Assembly: GCA_023422005.1 (NCBI GenBank)
Contig: JAEZSC010000063.1
Location: 1 to 46,446, forward strand
Direction: 5' to 3'
DNA length: 46,446 bases
Source of the DNA: Bacillota bacterium
GTDB taxonomy: Bacteria > Bacillota > Clostridia > Christensenellales > UMGS416
Position 1 is the stretch's first letter. Each line of letters starts with the position of its first letter. The translations under genes were made by a program, and so were the position numbers. Shown in pieces: positions 8,606 through 16,898 of this stretch. The notes under the pieces were generated by a model. It saw only the letters and a list, made by a program, of their open reading frames with translations. It did not search any database and was not told the DNA's origin.

Positions 8606-8935
8606 TTATTTTTCGATAAGAACTGTCCAGTTTAAGCTGTTCGGCTTCATGCCCTTGAGGACTTCACCATCACGCTTGAGCGCTCTTTTGCCGCAATGAA
8701 AAAAGAAGAATTCGTTGGTGCTGCCAGCAATATCTTGGTTCGCACCTACTAGAAATTGGATCTCTTCATTTCGCGCATATGGGAAGACCTTGGTCAATTC
8801 CGCGTCAATCGCGGCTATCAGCTTGGCGGTCTCACGGTTTTTCGCTTGAAGGATAATCCATTCTTCATTTTTCACAAACCAATTCCAGAAGGCCTCTGCC
8901 GCTTGCCTGTCCATTTCTTTCTTTTGGAAGAACAT
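8606..8935 (-). CDS. Small hypothetical protein, 109 aa
   Basis: Not confidently recognised. The protein is acidic/basic mixed and soluble: FFQKKEMDRQAAEAFWNWF, KNEEWIILQAKN, AELTKVFPYARNEEIQFLVG, then FFFFHCGKRALKRDGEVLKGM. No signal peptide or membrane segment is seen. The start at 8935 follows GGGGAGGG with nine-base spacing; an upstream in-frame ATG at 8959 has no such site. A plausible promoter lies at 8980-9008. It ends 32 bp before the isomerase gene on the same strand, so the two may be cotranscribed. Confidence 0.65.
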   Translation of the reverse strand: MFFQKKEMDRQAAEAFWNWFVKNEEWIILQAKNRETAKLIAAIDAELTKVFPYARNEEIQFLVGANQDIAGSTNEFFFFHCGKRALKRDGEVLKGMKPNSLNWTVLIEK

Positions 8936-8979
8936 ATACCGTTTCCCTCCCCGGTACATCGCTGTACATGATACTCTGT

Positions 8980-9008
8980 AGCATATCTCAACAGCCAGAT
9001 ATTATCAA
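8980..9008 (-). promoter_or_regulatory. Sigma-70-type promoter for the small gene and isomerase B
   Basis: On the minus strand TTGATA (9003-9008) is followed after 17 bases by TATGCT (8980-8985). It is 45 bp upstream of the start at 8935. Predicted by eye. Confidence 0.45.
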
Positions 9009-9031
9009 ATACCTCTTGGTTGCACTGAGCC

Positions 9032-9075
9032 ACAAAAAAAGTCGGGTAAAGACTTCTACGTCTGTTACCCGACTT
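9032..9075 (-). terminator. Rho-independent terminator of the GH106-like gene
   Basis: Arms AAGTCGGGTAA (9039-9049) and TTACCCGACTT (9065-9075) pair over 11 bp, with a further AGAC/GTCT inner stem. On the minus strand the stem is followed by an uninterrupted T-run (9034-9040 read as A on plus). It sits directly downstream of the stop at 9105. Confidence 0.85.
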
Positions 9076-9104
9076 CTGCGTTTTATGAGGTCTCTTCCTC
9101 GTTC

Positions 9105-12100
9105 TTACTTCACCAGCGTCACCGTGGGCGTTGTCAGCACGCCGGAGGGGCGCAGGCGGTACTCGTAGCACCAACTGTCGCCGCTCGAGCGCCATGCGCC
9201 GGGGCCAGCCCAGGTCATGGTGCTGTCGGCGTTGTGCAGCGCGCCGAAGCTGTTGTGCCGTGTGCCGTACAGCGTGATGTCCAGCCTGTGCTCGCCGGGG
9301 GCCACGCCGTGGAACACATGGTCATAGGGAGCGTACACGATGCGGGCGCTTTCGCCGCCATCCAGCGTTACCCGCAGCAGCGCGCCGCGGTAGTTGGGGA
9401 TGTGCACGCGCACATCGCCGCCGTCGCACCGGAACGCCGCGTGGTAGGTGATGTTTGCGCCGTAGAAGGGCAGACCCTGGGTCGCGCTGTCGCCGAAGGC
9501 CAGCGTCTCGGGCTTGGTCGTGAGCATCGCGTCGCGGCCGCTCAGGCGCACGCCGAAGTCGCCCAGCACATAGCACCACTCGATGTTGGCGCGCCGGCTG
9601 AAGGGGATCTCCGCGACCAGCGTGTTTTCCCCCGCCCGCAGCGCCGGCAGCGCCACGGTCTTAATGGCCTTGTCGGTGAACCAGCCGGTCACGCGGCTCT
9701 CGACGGGCTGGCCGTTGAGGGTCAGGCGCACGCGCTCGGCGTCTTCTATGGCCAGCTGCGCGCCTTCCAGCGCCAGCTCGCTCATGATCGTGAAGCGCAG
9801 CGCCACCGTGTGCTGCGCGGGCTCGTCGGGCACCACCCAGGGCTGGGCCACGGAGCTTTGGCGCGAGGGCCAGCCCAGTTGGGCGCGGATGTGGTTGTCG
9901 GCCCGCAGCAGTTCCTCCGCCGGCATCCATGGCCCGTCGTCCAGGCGGCTTTCTGCCACGTCCAGCAGCAGCACGTTGGGCTCGCTCAGCGTGTAGGGCA
10001 GGTTGTGGCCGATGGTGATGGGCTGCCCGGCGACGAATTGATCCGGTGAAGCGCCGGCGGCAGCGGCCTCGCCGGGCTCCAGAAGCACCAGCAGGCTGTC
10101 GTGATCCCAAAGGCCGTGGGAAATGACGGTGCTGCCGCCGCGGTGCTCGCAGGCCAGCGGCGCGGTCTGCCCGCCGATCGTGTCATACAGCGTGGGCTTC
10201 CACAGGCCCTTTACGGTGATGCGGATGTCCTGGCGCCGGGGAATGTCCTTGTTGGCCGGGGGCTCGCCGTGGGCGATGAACAGCCACTTGTTGGGCCCAT
10301 CCACGCGCAGCTGCGTGATCAGGTTGCCGGTCATGCTGCCGTCGGCGTTGCGCAGGCCCACGACGCGATTGCCCTCCAGGCAGTTGAGCAGCGCCAGCTG
10401 CTCATAGGGCAGGCGCACCGCGCTCTGGGCCAGCAGCAGCCCCGCGTCGCCGGGCTGTGCGTCCACCAGCGCGGGCGCTTCTCCCAGCACAATCAGTTTG
10501 CCGCCGGCAGCCACGAAGCCGGTCAGCAGAGCAATGGTGCTGGAGCGTATCGTCTGCAGCCCCGGCAGTATGATCACGTCATAGGCCATGCGCCCCACTT
10601 GCAGAGGAGCGCCGCCCTGCTCGCACTGCGTGGGCAGCAGCGATTCGCCGATGAAGTCGAAATCGATGCAGCCCTTGAGCAGCCAATCTGTCAGCTGCTG
10701 GAAGTTTTGGTCCATCTGGCCGCGGGCGAGTTCGGTCTGCTCCTTGGGGCCCCAGTGCAGCCAGTAGCTCTCCACCGGGTGGATGACGCCCACGTGCACC
10801 TCGGCCTGGCCGCGGGTCAGCGCTGTGTTGACGCGGGCAAAGTGGTCTTCCACGTAGCGGTATTCCTTGTGCCACGGCGACTGGTAGCTGATGGACGCCG
10901 GGTAATCGCGCTTGGCCTCGCCGGCCATGGACACCCAGGACAGGTGGGGCACCCGCACGGTGACGCCCAGCGCCGCCTGCCAGTCGCCCTGCAGCTTGTG
11001 GCCGCGGAAGTCGAAATCCCAGTTGGTGACGCCATAGAGCTCCGAGAGCACGCCGGGGTAACCGAACTGGTTGGCCGCCGACTGCGCCTGCTTGGCCGTC
11101 GTGAATTCATAGCGGTCGCACAGCATGTCGATGCCGGGCAGACCGAAGCCGCGATAGCTGCGCATGGCCTCGCCCAGCGCTGCCGTCTGGCTGAAGAGCG
11201 TGGGCTCCTCCATCATGTGGCCGGTCAGCATCAAGCCGTGCTCGTCGCACCACTTGCCGCAGTTGTCGGCAAAGGCGGCGGCGAAGCGCTCGGCGATGTG
11301 GTCGTGGTAGCGGTAGCGCGTCACGGAAACGCCCTCGGGCAGTTCCCAGATCAGCTCCGGCAGGTGCGCCAGGATGTCGTCACCGTAGGCGGCGGCATAG
11401 GTTTCGGGGATGTCGTCGGTCCAGGGTAAAATCACATCGCTCACGTCGTGGGCGAACTTCAGCGTGGTCTTGTGGGCGAACTGCGGCTCGTCGGTGAAGA
11501 TCGCCGGCACGACCTTGCCGAACTCATCGCCACAGGTGTTTAAATACGCGTCATAAGTGAGCTCGATGAAGCGGTCAATGGCGCGCTTGTCCAGCGTGTT
11601 CACATAGGTCTGGTTGTTGAACCACGGGCTTTCCTTGGGCGTCTCCAGCCAGGCGCTCCAGCGGCAGCCCTGGCAGGGCTGGTCGGGCTGCACGCGCTGG
11701 TAGCTGAGCAGGCTGCCATCTTCATGGAGCACCACGTCGTAGCTGGCCACCAGCGTGCCGTTGCCCGTGCGGGCGGCCCGGGCAGAGGAGTCGTCCATGG
11801 CAAATTGCTCCGGGCCATAGGGCTGCGCCGTGAACACCAGATAGCGGGCGCGATATTGCGGGTCGCTGGTCACCAGCCCCCCGGCCGCGCCCGAAGGCCA
11901 GCGGTCCTCATCGTACAGCCAGGCCAGCATGCTGTTGGCTTTGGCGTGATCCACGCAGTCGCGCACCAGGCGCATGTGCTCGTCGCTCAGATATGGCGTG
12001 GCCATGCCGGTGCGCACGTGCATGTGGAAGCCGCCAAAGCCCATGTCCTGCAGCACGTCGATCTGCTCCAGCAGGGTGGCGCTGTCCAGCGCGCAGTTCC

Positions 12101-12188
12101 AGGCCCAGAAGGGCGTGCCGCGGTATTCCGCCGTGGGGTGCTCAAAAAGCGCCAGATTGAGTTTGTCCGTCCGGTTGTTCTCGTACAT
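9105..12188 (-). CDS. Large glycosidase-like protein, GH106 (alpha-L-rhamnosidase) type
   Basis: 1027 aa, no signal peptide, so cytoplasmic. The N-terminal half has the signature of GH106-related TIM-barrel enzymes: FWAWNCALDSATLLEQI at residues 27-43, MGFGGFHMHVRTGMATPYL near 49-67, and LYDEDRWPSGAAGG near 91-104. A likely catalytic region is IFTDEPQF. A long C-terminal half of beta-sandwich character follows (LRFTIMSELALEGAQL, LRAGENTLVAEIPF), as expected for GH2-like sugar-binding domains. GAGGAGAG precedes the ATG. It is divergent from the solute-binding lipoprotein, which may deliver its substrate. Family is fairly sure; substrate is not. Confidence 0.75.
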   Translation of the reverse strand: MYENNRTDKLNLALFEHPTAEYRGTPFWAWNCALDSATLLEQIDVLQDMGFGGFHMHVRTGMATPYLSDEHMRLVRDCVDHAKANSMLAWLYDEDRWPSGAAGGLVTSDPQYRARYLVFTAQPYGPEQFAMDDSSARAARTGNGTLVASYDVVLHEDGSLLSYQRVQPDQPCQGCRWSAWLETPKESPWFNNQTYVNTLDKRAIDRFIELTYDAYLNTCGDEFGKVVPAIFTDEPQFAHKTTLKFAHDVSDVILPWTDDIPETYAAAYGDDILAHLPELIWELPEGVSVTRYRYHDHIAERFAAAFADNCGKWCDEHGLMLTGHMMEEPTLFSQTAALGEAMRSYRGFGLPGIDMLCDRYEFTTAKQAQSAANQFGYPGVLSELYGVTNWDFDFRGHKLQGDWQAALGVTVRVPHLSWVSMAGEAKRDYPASISYQSPWHKEYRYVEDHFARVNTALTRGQAEVHVGVIHPVESYWLHWGPKEQTELARGQMDQNFQQLTDWLLKGCIDFDFIGESLLPTQCEQGGAPLQVGRMAYDVIILPGLQTIRSSTIALLTGFVAAGGKLIVLGEAPALVDAQPGDAGLLLAQSAVRLPYEQLALLNCLEGNRVVGLRNADGSMTGNLITQLRVDGPNKWLFIAHGEPPANKDIPRRQDIRITVKGLWKPTLYDTIGGQTAPLACEHRGGSTVISHGLWDHDSLLVLLEPGEAAAAGASPDQFVAGQPITIGHNLPYTLSEPNVLLLDVAESRLDDGPWMPAEELLRADNHIRAQLGWPSRQSSVAQPWVVPDEPAQHTVALRFTIMSELALEGAQLAIEDAERVRLTLNGQPVESRVTGWFTDKAIKTVALPALRAGENTLVAEIPFSRRANIEWCYVLGDFGVRLSGRDAMLTTKPETLAFGDSATQGLPFYGANITYHAAFRCDGGDVRVHIPNYRGALLRVTLDGGESARIVYAPYDHVFHGVAPGEHRLDITLYGTRHNSFGALHNADSTMTWAGPGAWRSSGDSWCYEYRLRPSGVLTTPTVTLVK

Positions 12189-12421
12189 GGTTTCTCTCCT
12201 CGCGCGATGTCGCTCTGTCGGGGCGATACAACTGCAATGTATTCCATTCGCCGTGCATCATGCGATTCCTACCGGCTGTTTCCATGGCATTTTCTTATGC
12301 TCTGCTAACCAACAATGAATGTGTTGGGCTAGTATGCACACGGTTTGCATATGTGTTTACAGTGCGTAAGCACAGCAACAGGCGCGCATGGCCACAGCAA
12401 AGATGGCGGGAGGAGATCATC
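12189..12421. promoter_or_regulatory. Divergent regulatory region with two tandem inverted repeats
   Basis: Two inverted repeats lie close to the lipoprotein start: TATGCA-7-TGCATA (12333-12351), and TGTGTTTAC-5-GTAAGCACA (12352-12374, one mismatch). They abut without a gap. The position between divergent catabolic genes suits an operator pair for a LacI- or AraC-type regulator; no regulator gene is adjacent. No clear -35/-10 pair was identified. Confidence 0.4.
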
Positions 12422-14128
12422 GTGAGGGCAGGACGCAACATTTTACCCATGCTGGCAGTGCTGATTGTGGCAATGTTGGCCGCGTGCGGCTGGACAACCG
12501 GGGTGCAGCCGGTGCCCACGCCAACGCCTGAGGCCGCAGAAGCAAGCCCTGCGGCCACGGCAACGCCAACCGAAGCGCCTCAGACCGGCGAAGCGCCTGT
12601 TGAGACACCTGCCCAAACCGGCGGCTGGATGGAGCCATACCCTGAAACCGTGACGGTCACCATCGTCAACGACGAAATGGTTTCCGCGGTTTTCCCCGAG
12701 GGCGAAGACATCTGCAACAACATATGGACAAAGGCCTGGAAGAAAGACTTCAACATCGACGTCAAAACCCTATGGGTCTCCAGTGATTATGAAGCCAAGC
12801 TGAATCTTGCGATTGCGGCCAAAGACCTGCCCGATATGTTCTGCTGCAACACCGTACAATTCGGACAACTGGTCGCGGCTGATCTGCTGCAGCCGCTGGA
12901 CGATGTCTATGCACGGTATGCTTCCCCCAAGGTGCACCGTATGATGGAGCAGGAGGACCCCGACATTTTCAACACGGCCAAAAGGAACGGCAAGCTCATG
13001 GGCCTGCCCAGGCTGCATTATGGTTATGAGTGCTACACGTATTACATGTGGGTCAAGAAGAACTGGTATGAAGAAGCCGGATCGCCGCAAATCAAGACGT
13101 TGAACCAGTTCGAAGCCCTCATGAAGAGCTTTATGAAAAAATATGGCTCTGCATATGCCATGCCGCTGTCCAAGAATCTGGAGCAGTTCTACTTCATGGC
13201 ACCCACATGGCACGCTTATCCCAAGATCTGGGTGGAAGATGCCACAGGGCGGATCGCCTTTGGTTCAACCATGCCGGAAATGAAGACGATGCTGGCCAAA
13301 TGGGCGCAGTGGTATAAGGATGGCATCCTTCGGCCGGACTTTGCGACGCTGGACTTCAACACCATGGAAGCCGACGTGCTCAACGGCCTTGTCGGTGTGC
13401 AGCCGGGAGAAAACTGGTACAGCTGGGTCATATCCGACACCTACAAAAACACCGGTGACGGTACGTGGCTGGAGCCCTACGACCTGCCCTCCGCCGACGG
13501 CAAGCAGATTAAGTATCCGATCCCGTTTCCCAACAACATCTACAATGTCGTAAGCAAGAGTGCAAAAAACCCCGAAGTTCTGGTCAAGCTGGTCAACTAC
13601 TACTCCTATATCCTCAATGAGGCGGTGGCCACCGGCGAGAAGACCGTCGAAGAGGTGCTGCCGTTTTCGGAAAACAACCTGCACCACACCACGGGCCCCT
13701 TCAAGGTGGAGTTCCGTTCCTACCACGACATCAAGGAAGTCGTTGCCGCCGTGAAGGCCGGCGAGAAGAACCCGAAGTTCTCGTCGGGGTACGCGTACAA
13801 CTACTTCAACGAGATCATGAAGTGGTACGACAGAAAGGACCCGGCCGCTCTGGGCCGCACGCTGCAGATGGGCCAGGAACGGTCCTCCCTGAACCTTGGG
13901 TGCGGGTATGTGGACAGGGGCCTGCTGGTGAAATCCAAGCTGTGGGGGGCCACGCCGCAAGCCCTGCTGGACTACGGCGCCAACCTCGATGAACTCCTGA
14001 AGGAAGGCTTCACCAAGATCATCACGGGCAAAGAGCCGGTGGATTTCTTCGACACACTGATCACCGAGTGGAAAGCCGCCGGCGGCGAGGAAGCCACGGC
14101 TGCCATGAACGAGATGTACGGCAAATAG
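12422..14128 (+). CDS. Extracellular solute-binding lipoprotein (family 1, LplA-like)
   Basis: 568 aa, the size of LplA-type oligosaccharide-binding proteins. I chose the GTG at 12422: GGGAGGAG lies six bases upstream, and the protein then begins with a proper lipoprotein signal (RNILPMLAVLIVAMLAAC) with the lipid-anchored cysteine at residue 22. A Pro/Thr/Ala/Glu-rich linker (about residues 28-63) tethers the domain to the membrane. The mature part has the usual SBP features: DLPDMFCCNTVQFGQL, GKLMGLPRLHYG. The partner permeases (LplB/YtcP type) and ATPase are absent here. It is followed by the URO-D-like gene after about 107 bp. Confidence 0.88.
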   Translation: MRAGRNILPMLAVLIVAMLAACGWTTGVQPVPTPTPEAAEASPAATATPTEAPQTGEAPVETPAQTGGWMEPYPETVTVTIVNDEMVSAVFPEGEDICNNIWTKAWKKDFNIDVKTLWVSSDYEAKLNLAIAAKDLPDMFCCNTVQFGQLVAADLLQPLDDVYARYASPKVHRMMEQEDPDIFNTAKRNGKLMGLPRLHYGYECYTYYMWVKKNWYEEAGSPQIKTLNQFEALMKSFMKKYGSAYAMPLSKNLEQFYFMAPTWHAYPKIWVEDATGRIAFGSTMPEMKTMLAKWAQWYKDGILRPDFATLDFNTMEADVLNGLVGVQPGENWYSWVISDTYKNTGDGTWLEPYDLPSADGKQIKYPIPFPNNIYNVVSKSAKNPEVLVKLVNYYSYILNEAVATGEKTVEEVLPFSENNLHHTTGPFKVEFRSYHDIKEVVAAVKAGEKNPKFSSGYAYNYFNEIMKWYDRKDPAALGRTLQMGQERSSLNLGCGYVDRGLLVKSKLWGATPQALLDYGANLDELLKEGFTKIITGKEPVDFFDTLITEWKAAGGEEATAAMNEMYGK

Positions 14129-14235
14129 CAGCCGGAACGCTGCCCGGAAATGGCGATTGGAATTTTGGTCCGTGCATCGTATCATATGCGTATACGGTAG
14201 GGGCTGCTCCTAAAGAAATGCGAGGTATGCAGAGG

Positions 14236-15471
14236 ATGAATTTTGATATCAGCGCGGCGGAGAAGAAACATCTGCGGGAGCTGGCCAAGCGTCAGCGCGA
14301 ATACGCGAACCTGCCGGTGATGGCGGAACGGACGCGCCTGTGGATTCTGCACAACCGGCTGCAGGGGGAGCGCCCCATGGTCGTCATGGAAGAAGGCACC
14401 TTTCTGGGTGAGCTGCTGCCGCCGCCGCAATGCGAAAGCCCCGCGGCGGCTATGATCGAGCGGCAGCTTGCGCACAGCATCGCCGTGCACGAGCGCATCG
14501 ACGACGACAAGGTGATACCGGATTTCTTCGACGTTGGGCTGAGCATCGACGTGACGTGGTTCGGCCACACGCCGAAGAGAACCGTGGCCAGCGAAGGCCT
14601 CGGGTTCCATGTAACCCCGCTGATCGAGCAGATTGGCAGGGATTTTGACAAGCTGGGCCCTTCGGTTTTCCGGTTTGACGCGGAACATACCGACAGGTTC
14701 GCCGACGCCGTGAACGAGACCATCGGCGACATCCTGCCCATACGGCGCAAGAACCACATCAACCACTGGTGCTTCGGCATTACGCAGCACATGGTAAACC
14801 TGATGGGCATGGAGAACATGCTGTGCGCGATGATGGACGAGCCCGAGGAGTTCCACCGGCTGATGCGCTTCATCACGGACGAGCTGCTTCGCTTCCTTCG
14901 CTGGCAGCAGGAGAACGGATTGCTGCCGCTCAACAACGGCAACGACTACATGGGCAGCGGCAGCTATTGCTTCTTCGACGGGCCGCTGGGCGAACCCGTC
15001 TGCGGCCCCGTGCGCAGTGTTGACCTGTGGGGGCATCTGAACTCCCAGGAGAGCGTGGGCATCTCTGCGCGCATGTATCGGGAGATGATCTTCCCCTATT
15101 ACGCCGAGCTGGCCGCGCAGTTCGGCTTGCTCTACTATGGCTGCTGCGAGCCCGTGAACGCCATATGGGACGATTGCCTGTCGCATCTTCCCAACCTGCG
15201 CAAGGTCTCCATATCACCGTGGTGCGACGAGGATTTTATGGCCCAACGGCTGGCCGGCAGCCGCACGATCTATTCACGGAAACCCTCTCCGAATTTTATC
15301 GGCGTGCACCCGGCCTTGGACGCCGACGCCTTCCGCGCCCACATCCGGAAAACCGCGGACTTGACCAAGGGGTGCAAGACGGAATACATTTTCCGCGACA
15401 TCTATACGTTGTCGGGCAACCCCGGCAAGGTCAAGGAAGCGGTGCGCATCACCCGCGAGCTGACGCAGTAA
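14236..15471 (+). CDS. URO-D-like protein (uroporphyrinogen decarboxylase / corrinoid methyltransferase superfamily), paralogue 1
   Basis: 411 aa. The second half carries the URO-D superfamily fold signals: CFFDGPLGEPVCGPVR, a conserved FGLLYYGCCEP, LPNLRKVSISPW and YSRKPSPN. True HemE hallmarks are missing and no haem genes are nearby, so haem synthesis is unlikely. Members of this superfamily include MtaA/MtbA methyltransferases, which bind zinc through His/Cys; the CC pair could serve there (inference). The ATG at 14236 follows a GAGG with ten-base spacing; two earlier in-frame ATGs (14218, 14227) have poorer sites. A paralogue is at 38481-39725. Confidence 0.75.
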   Translation: MNFDISAAEKKHLRELAKRQREYANLPVMAERTRLWILHNRLQGERPMVVMEEGTFLGELLPPPQCESPAAAMIERQLAHSIAVHERIDDDKVIPDFFDVGLSIDVTWFGHTPKRTVASEGLGFHVTPLIEQIGRDFDKLGPSVFRFDAEHTDRFADAVNETIGDILPIRRKNHINHWCFGITQHMVNLMGMENMLCAMMDEPEEFHRLMRFITDELLRFLRWQQENGLLPLNNGNDYMGSGSYCFFDGPLGEPVCGPVRSVDLWGHLNSQESVGISARMYREMIFPYYAELAAQFGLLYYGCCEPVNAIWDDCLSHLPNLRKVSISPWCDEDFMAQRLAGSRTIYSRKPSPNFIGVHPALDADAFRAHIRKTADLTKGCKTEYIFRDIYTLSGNPGKVKEAVRITRELTQ

Positions 15472-15506
15472 ATTACCCTGCATGCCTTGGGCAGTGTGCA
15501 CCGGTG

Positions 15507-15535
15507 TTGACCGGCGCCGGTCGCCGTGATACAAT
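15507..15535 (+). promoter_or_regulatory. Promoter of the thi operon with an internal palindrome
   Basis: TTGACC (15507-15512), a 17-bp spacer, and TACAAT (15530-15535), a near-consensus sigma-70 promoter. The predicted start point near 15542 is just ahead of the TPP aptamer. A perfect 14-bp palindrome, GACCGGC/GCCGGTC (15509-15522), overlaps the -35 box and spacer. Confidence 0.85.
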
Positions 15536-15545
15536 GCAGCGAACA

Positions 15546-15639
15546 GAATAAGGGGAGCTTGTGCAGCAGGCTGAGAGGGAGTCCTTCAACTCCGACCCGT
15601 ACAACCTGATTTGGGTAATGCCAACGTAGGGATATATTC
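15546..15639 (+). ncRNA. TPP riboswitch (THI element)
   Basis: The conserved aptamer is plain: GGGGAGC at 15552-15558, GCTGAGAGGG at 15570-15579, GACCCGTACAACCTGAT about 15594-15610, and GGGTAATGCCAACGTAGGGA at 15613-15632. P1 is closed by GAATA (15546-15550) and TATTC (15635-15639). It binds thiamine pyrophosphate and controls the downstream thiamine salvage genes. An attenuator hairpin follows at 15658. Confidence 0.97.
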
Positions 15640-15657
15640 ATTGAATTGCTTCAATTT

Positions 15658-15698
15658 GGTGGGATATGCCGCGCGGTGTATCCCGCCATTCTTTTATT
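15658..15698 (+). terminator. Expression-platform terminator of the TPP riboswitch
   Basis: GGTGGGATA (15658-15666) pairs with TATCCCGCC (15679-15687) over nine bases with one G-U pair. It is followed by ATTCTTTTATT. Just before it, ATTGAA-TTGC-TTCAAT (15640-15655) can form a competing hairpin. Termination in the TPP-bound state is the likely mechanism. The in-frame ATG at 15666 lies inside this stem and is not the cytX start. Confidence 0.8.
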
Positions 15699-15710
15699 GG
15701 GACGGTATCC

Positions 15711-16898
15711 ATGGAAAAGGGCAAGACATCGATACTGGACAACGGATTGCTATGGTTCGGCGCGGCGGTCTCCATCGCGGAGATCATGGCCGGCACGCTG
15801 ATCGCGCCGCTGGGCCTGGCCCGTGGCGCTGCGGCCATATTGCTGGGGCACGCCATCGGCTGCGCTTTGCTCTATCTGGCCGGCATCATCGGCGCGAGAA
15901 GGGGCCTCACGGCTATGGAATCCGTACGGCTTTCCTTTGGCGGCAAGGGTGCTATGCTGTTCTCGCTGCTCAACGTGCTGCAGCTGGTCGGCTGGACGGC
16001 GGTGATGATCGCCGGCGGCGCCAAGGCCATGGGCGTGATAGCCGGCGATGGCCTGTGGGGCGGCCAGGGGCTGTGGAGCGCCGTCATCGGCGCGCTGATC
16101 CTCGTGTGGATCGCCGTTGGTATCAAGAACCTGGGCAAGCTCAACATCGTGGCGGTCGGCGGCCTGTTTGCGCTGACGGTTGTCTTGAGCGTCGTGGTGT
16201 TCCGGGGCACGCCCGCCGCCGGCGCGGAGGGGGCCATGAGCTTTGGCGGCGCGGTGGAGCTCTCCGCGGCGATGCCGCTTTCCTGGCTGCCGCTCATCGC
16301 CGACTACACCCGGCAGGCCCAAAAGCCCCGGGCGGCCACGCTGGCCAGCGCGCTGTTCTACTTCGCCGGCAGCTCGTGGATGTACATCATCGGCTTGGGC
16401 GCGGCCCTCTTCATCGGCAACCCCGACATCGCCGCCGTGATGGCCGCGGCCGGGCTGGGTGTAGCCGGCATGCTGATCGTGCTGCTGTCCACCGTCACGA
16501 CGACCTTTCTGGACGCCTACTCGGCGGGCGTAAGCTTCCAGAGCATCATGGGCAGGGCAAGCGAAAAATGGGTGGCGGCCGCCGTGGGCGTGGCGGGCGT
16601 GGGGCTGGCGGTGTTTGCACCGGTGGAGCGGTATGAGGACTTCCTGTACCTGATCGGCTCGGTGTTCGCGCCCATGGCTGCCATCCTGATCACCGACGTC
16701 TTCCTCCTCAGGAAGGACCACTCCGGCCGGGCGTTCTGCGTGCCCAACCTGGTCCTATGGGCGGTGGGCTTTGCCGTGTACCGCCTGCTGCTGCCGGTGG
16801 AGACCTTTCTTGGCATCACGCTGCCGGTCATGGCGCTGACATCCTTGCTATGCATTCTCGTAGAAAGAGGGAGAAAACTGTGTTTGAAGAAATCCTGA
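15711..16898 (+). CDS. cytX: Hydroxymethylpyrimidine transporter, CytX-like (NCS1 family)
   Basis: 395 aa, purine-cytosine permease family with about twelve membrane segments: LLWFGAAVSIAEIMAGTLIAP as TM1, VLQLVGWTAVMIAGGAKAMG, PLSWLPLIADYTRQAQKP and a C-terminal FLYLIGSVFAPMAAILITDVF. In bacteria, CytX is the NCS1 member linked to TPP riboswitches and is predicted to import HMP. The start at 15711 follows the terminator and has only a weak GGGACGG site. It is the first gene of the operon and overlaps thiM by 19 bp. Confidence 0.9.
   Translation: MEKGKTSILDNGLLWFGAAVSIAEIMAGTLIAPLGLARGAAAILLGHAIGCALLYLAGIIGARRGLTAMESVRLSFGGKGAMLFSLLNVLQLVGWTAVMIAGGAKAMGVIAGDGLWGGQGLWSAVIGALILVWIAVGIKNLGKLNIVAVGGLFALTVVLSVVVFRGTPAAGAEGAMSFGGAVELSAAMPLSWLPLIADYTRQAQKPRAATLASALFYFAGSSWMYIIGLGAALFIGNPDIAAVMAAAGLGVAGMLIVLLSTVTTTFLDAYSAGVSFQSIMGRASEKWVAAAVGVAGVGLAVFAPVERYEDFLYLIGSVFAPMAAILITDVFLLRKDHSGRAFCVPNLVLWAVGFAVYRLLLPVETFLGITLPVMALTSLLCILVERGRKLCLKKS

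Noticed and set aside
14236..15471. hemE (uroporphyrinogen decarboxylase)
   Set aside because: Neither this protein nor its paralogue shows the HemE N-terminal substrate motifs, and no haem gene is near.
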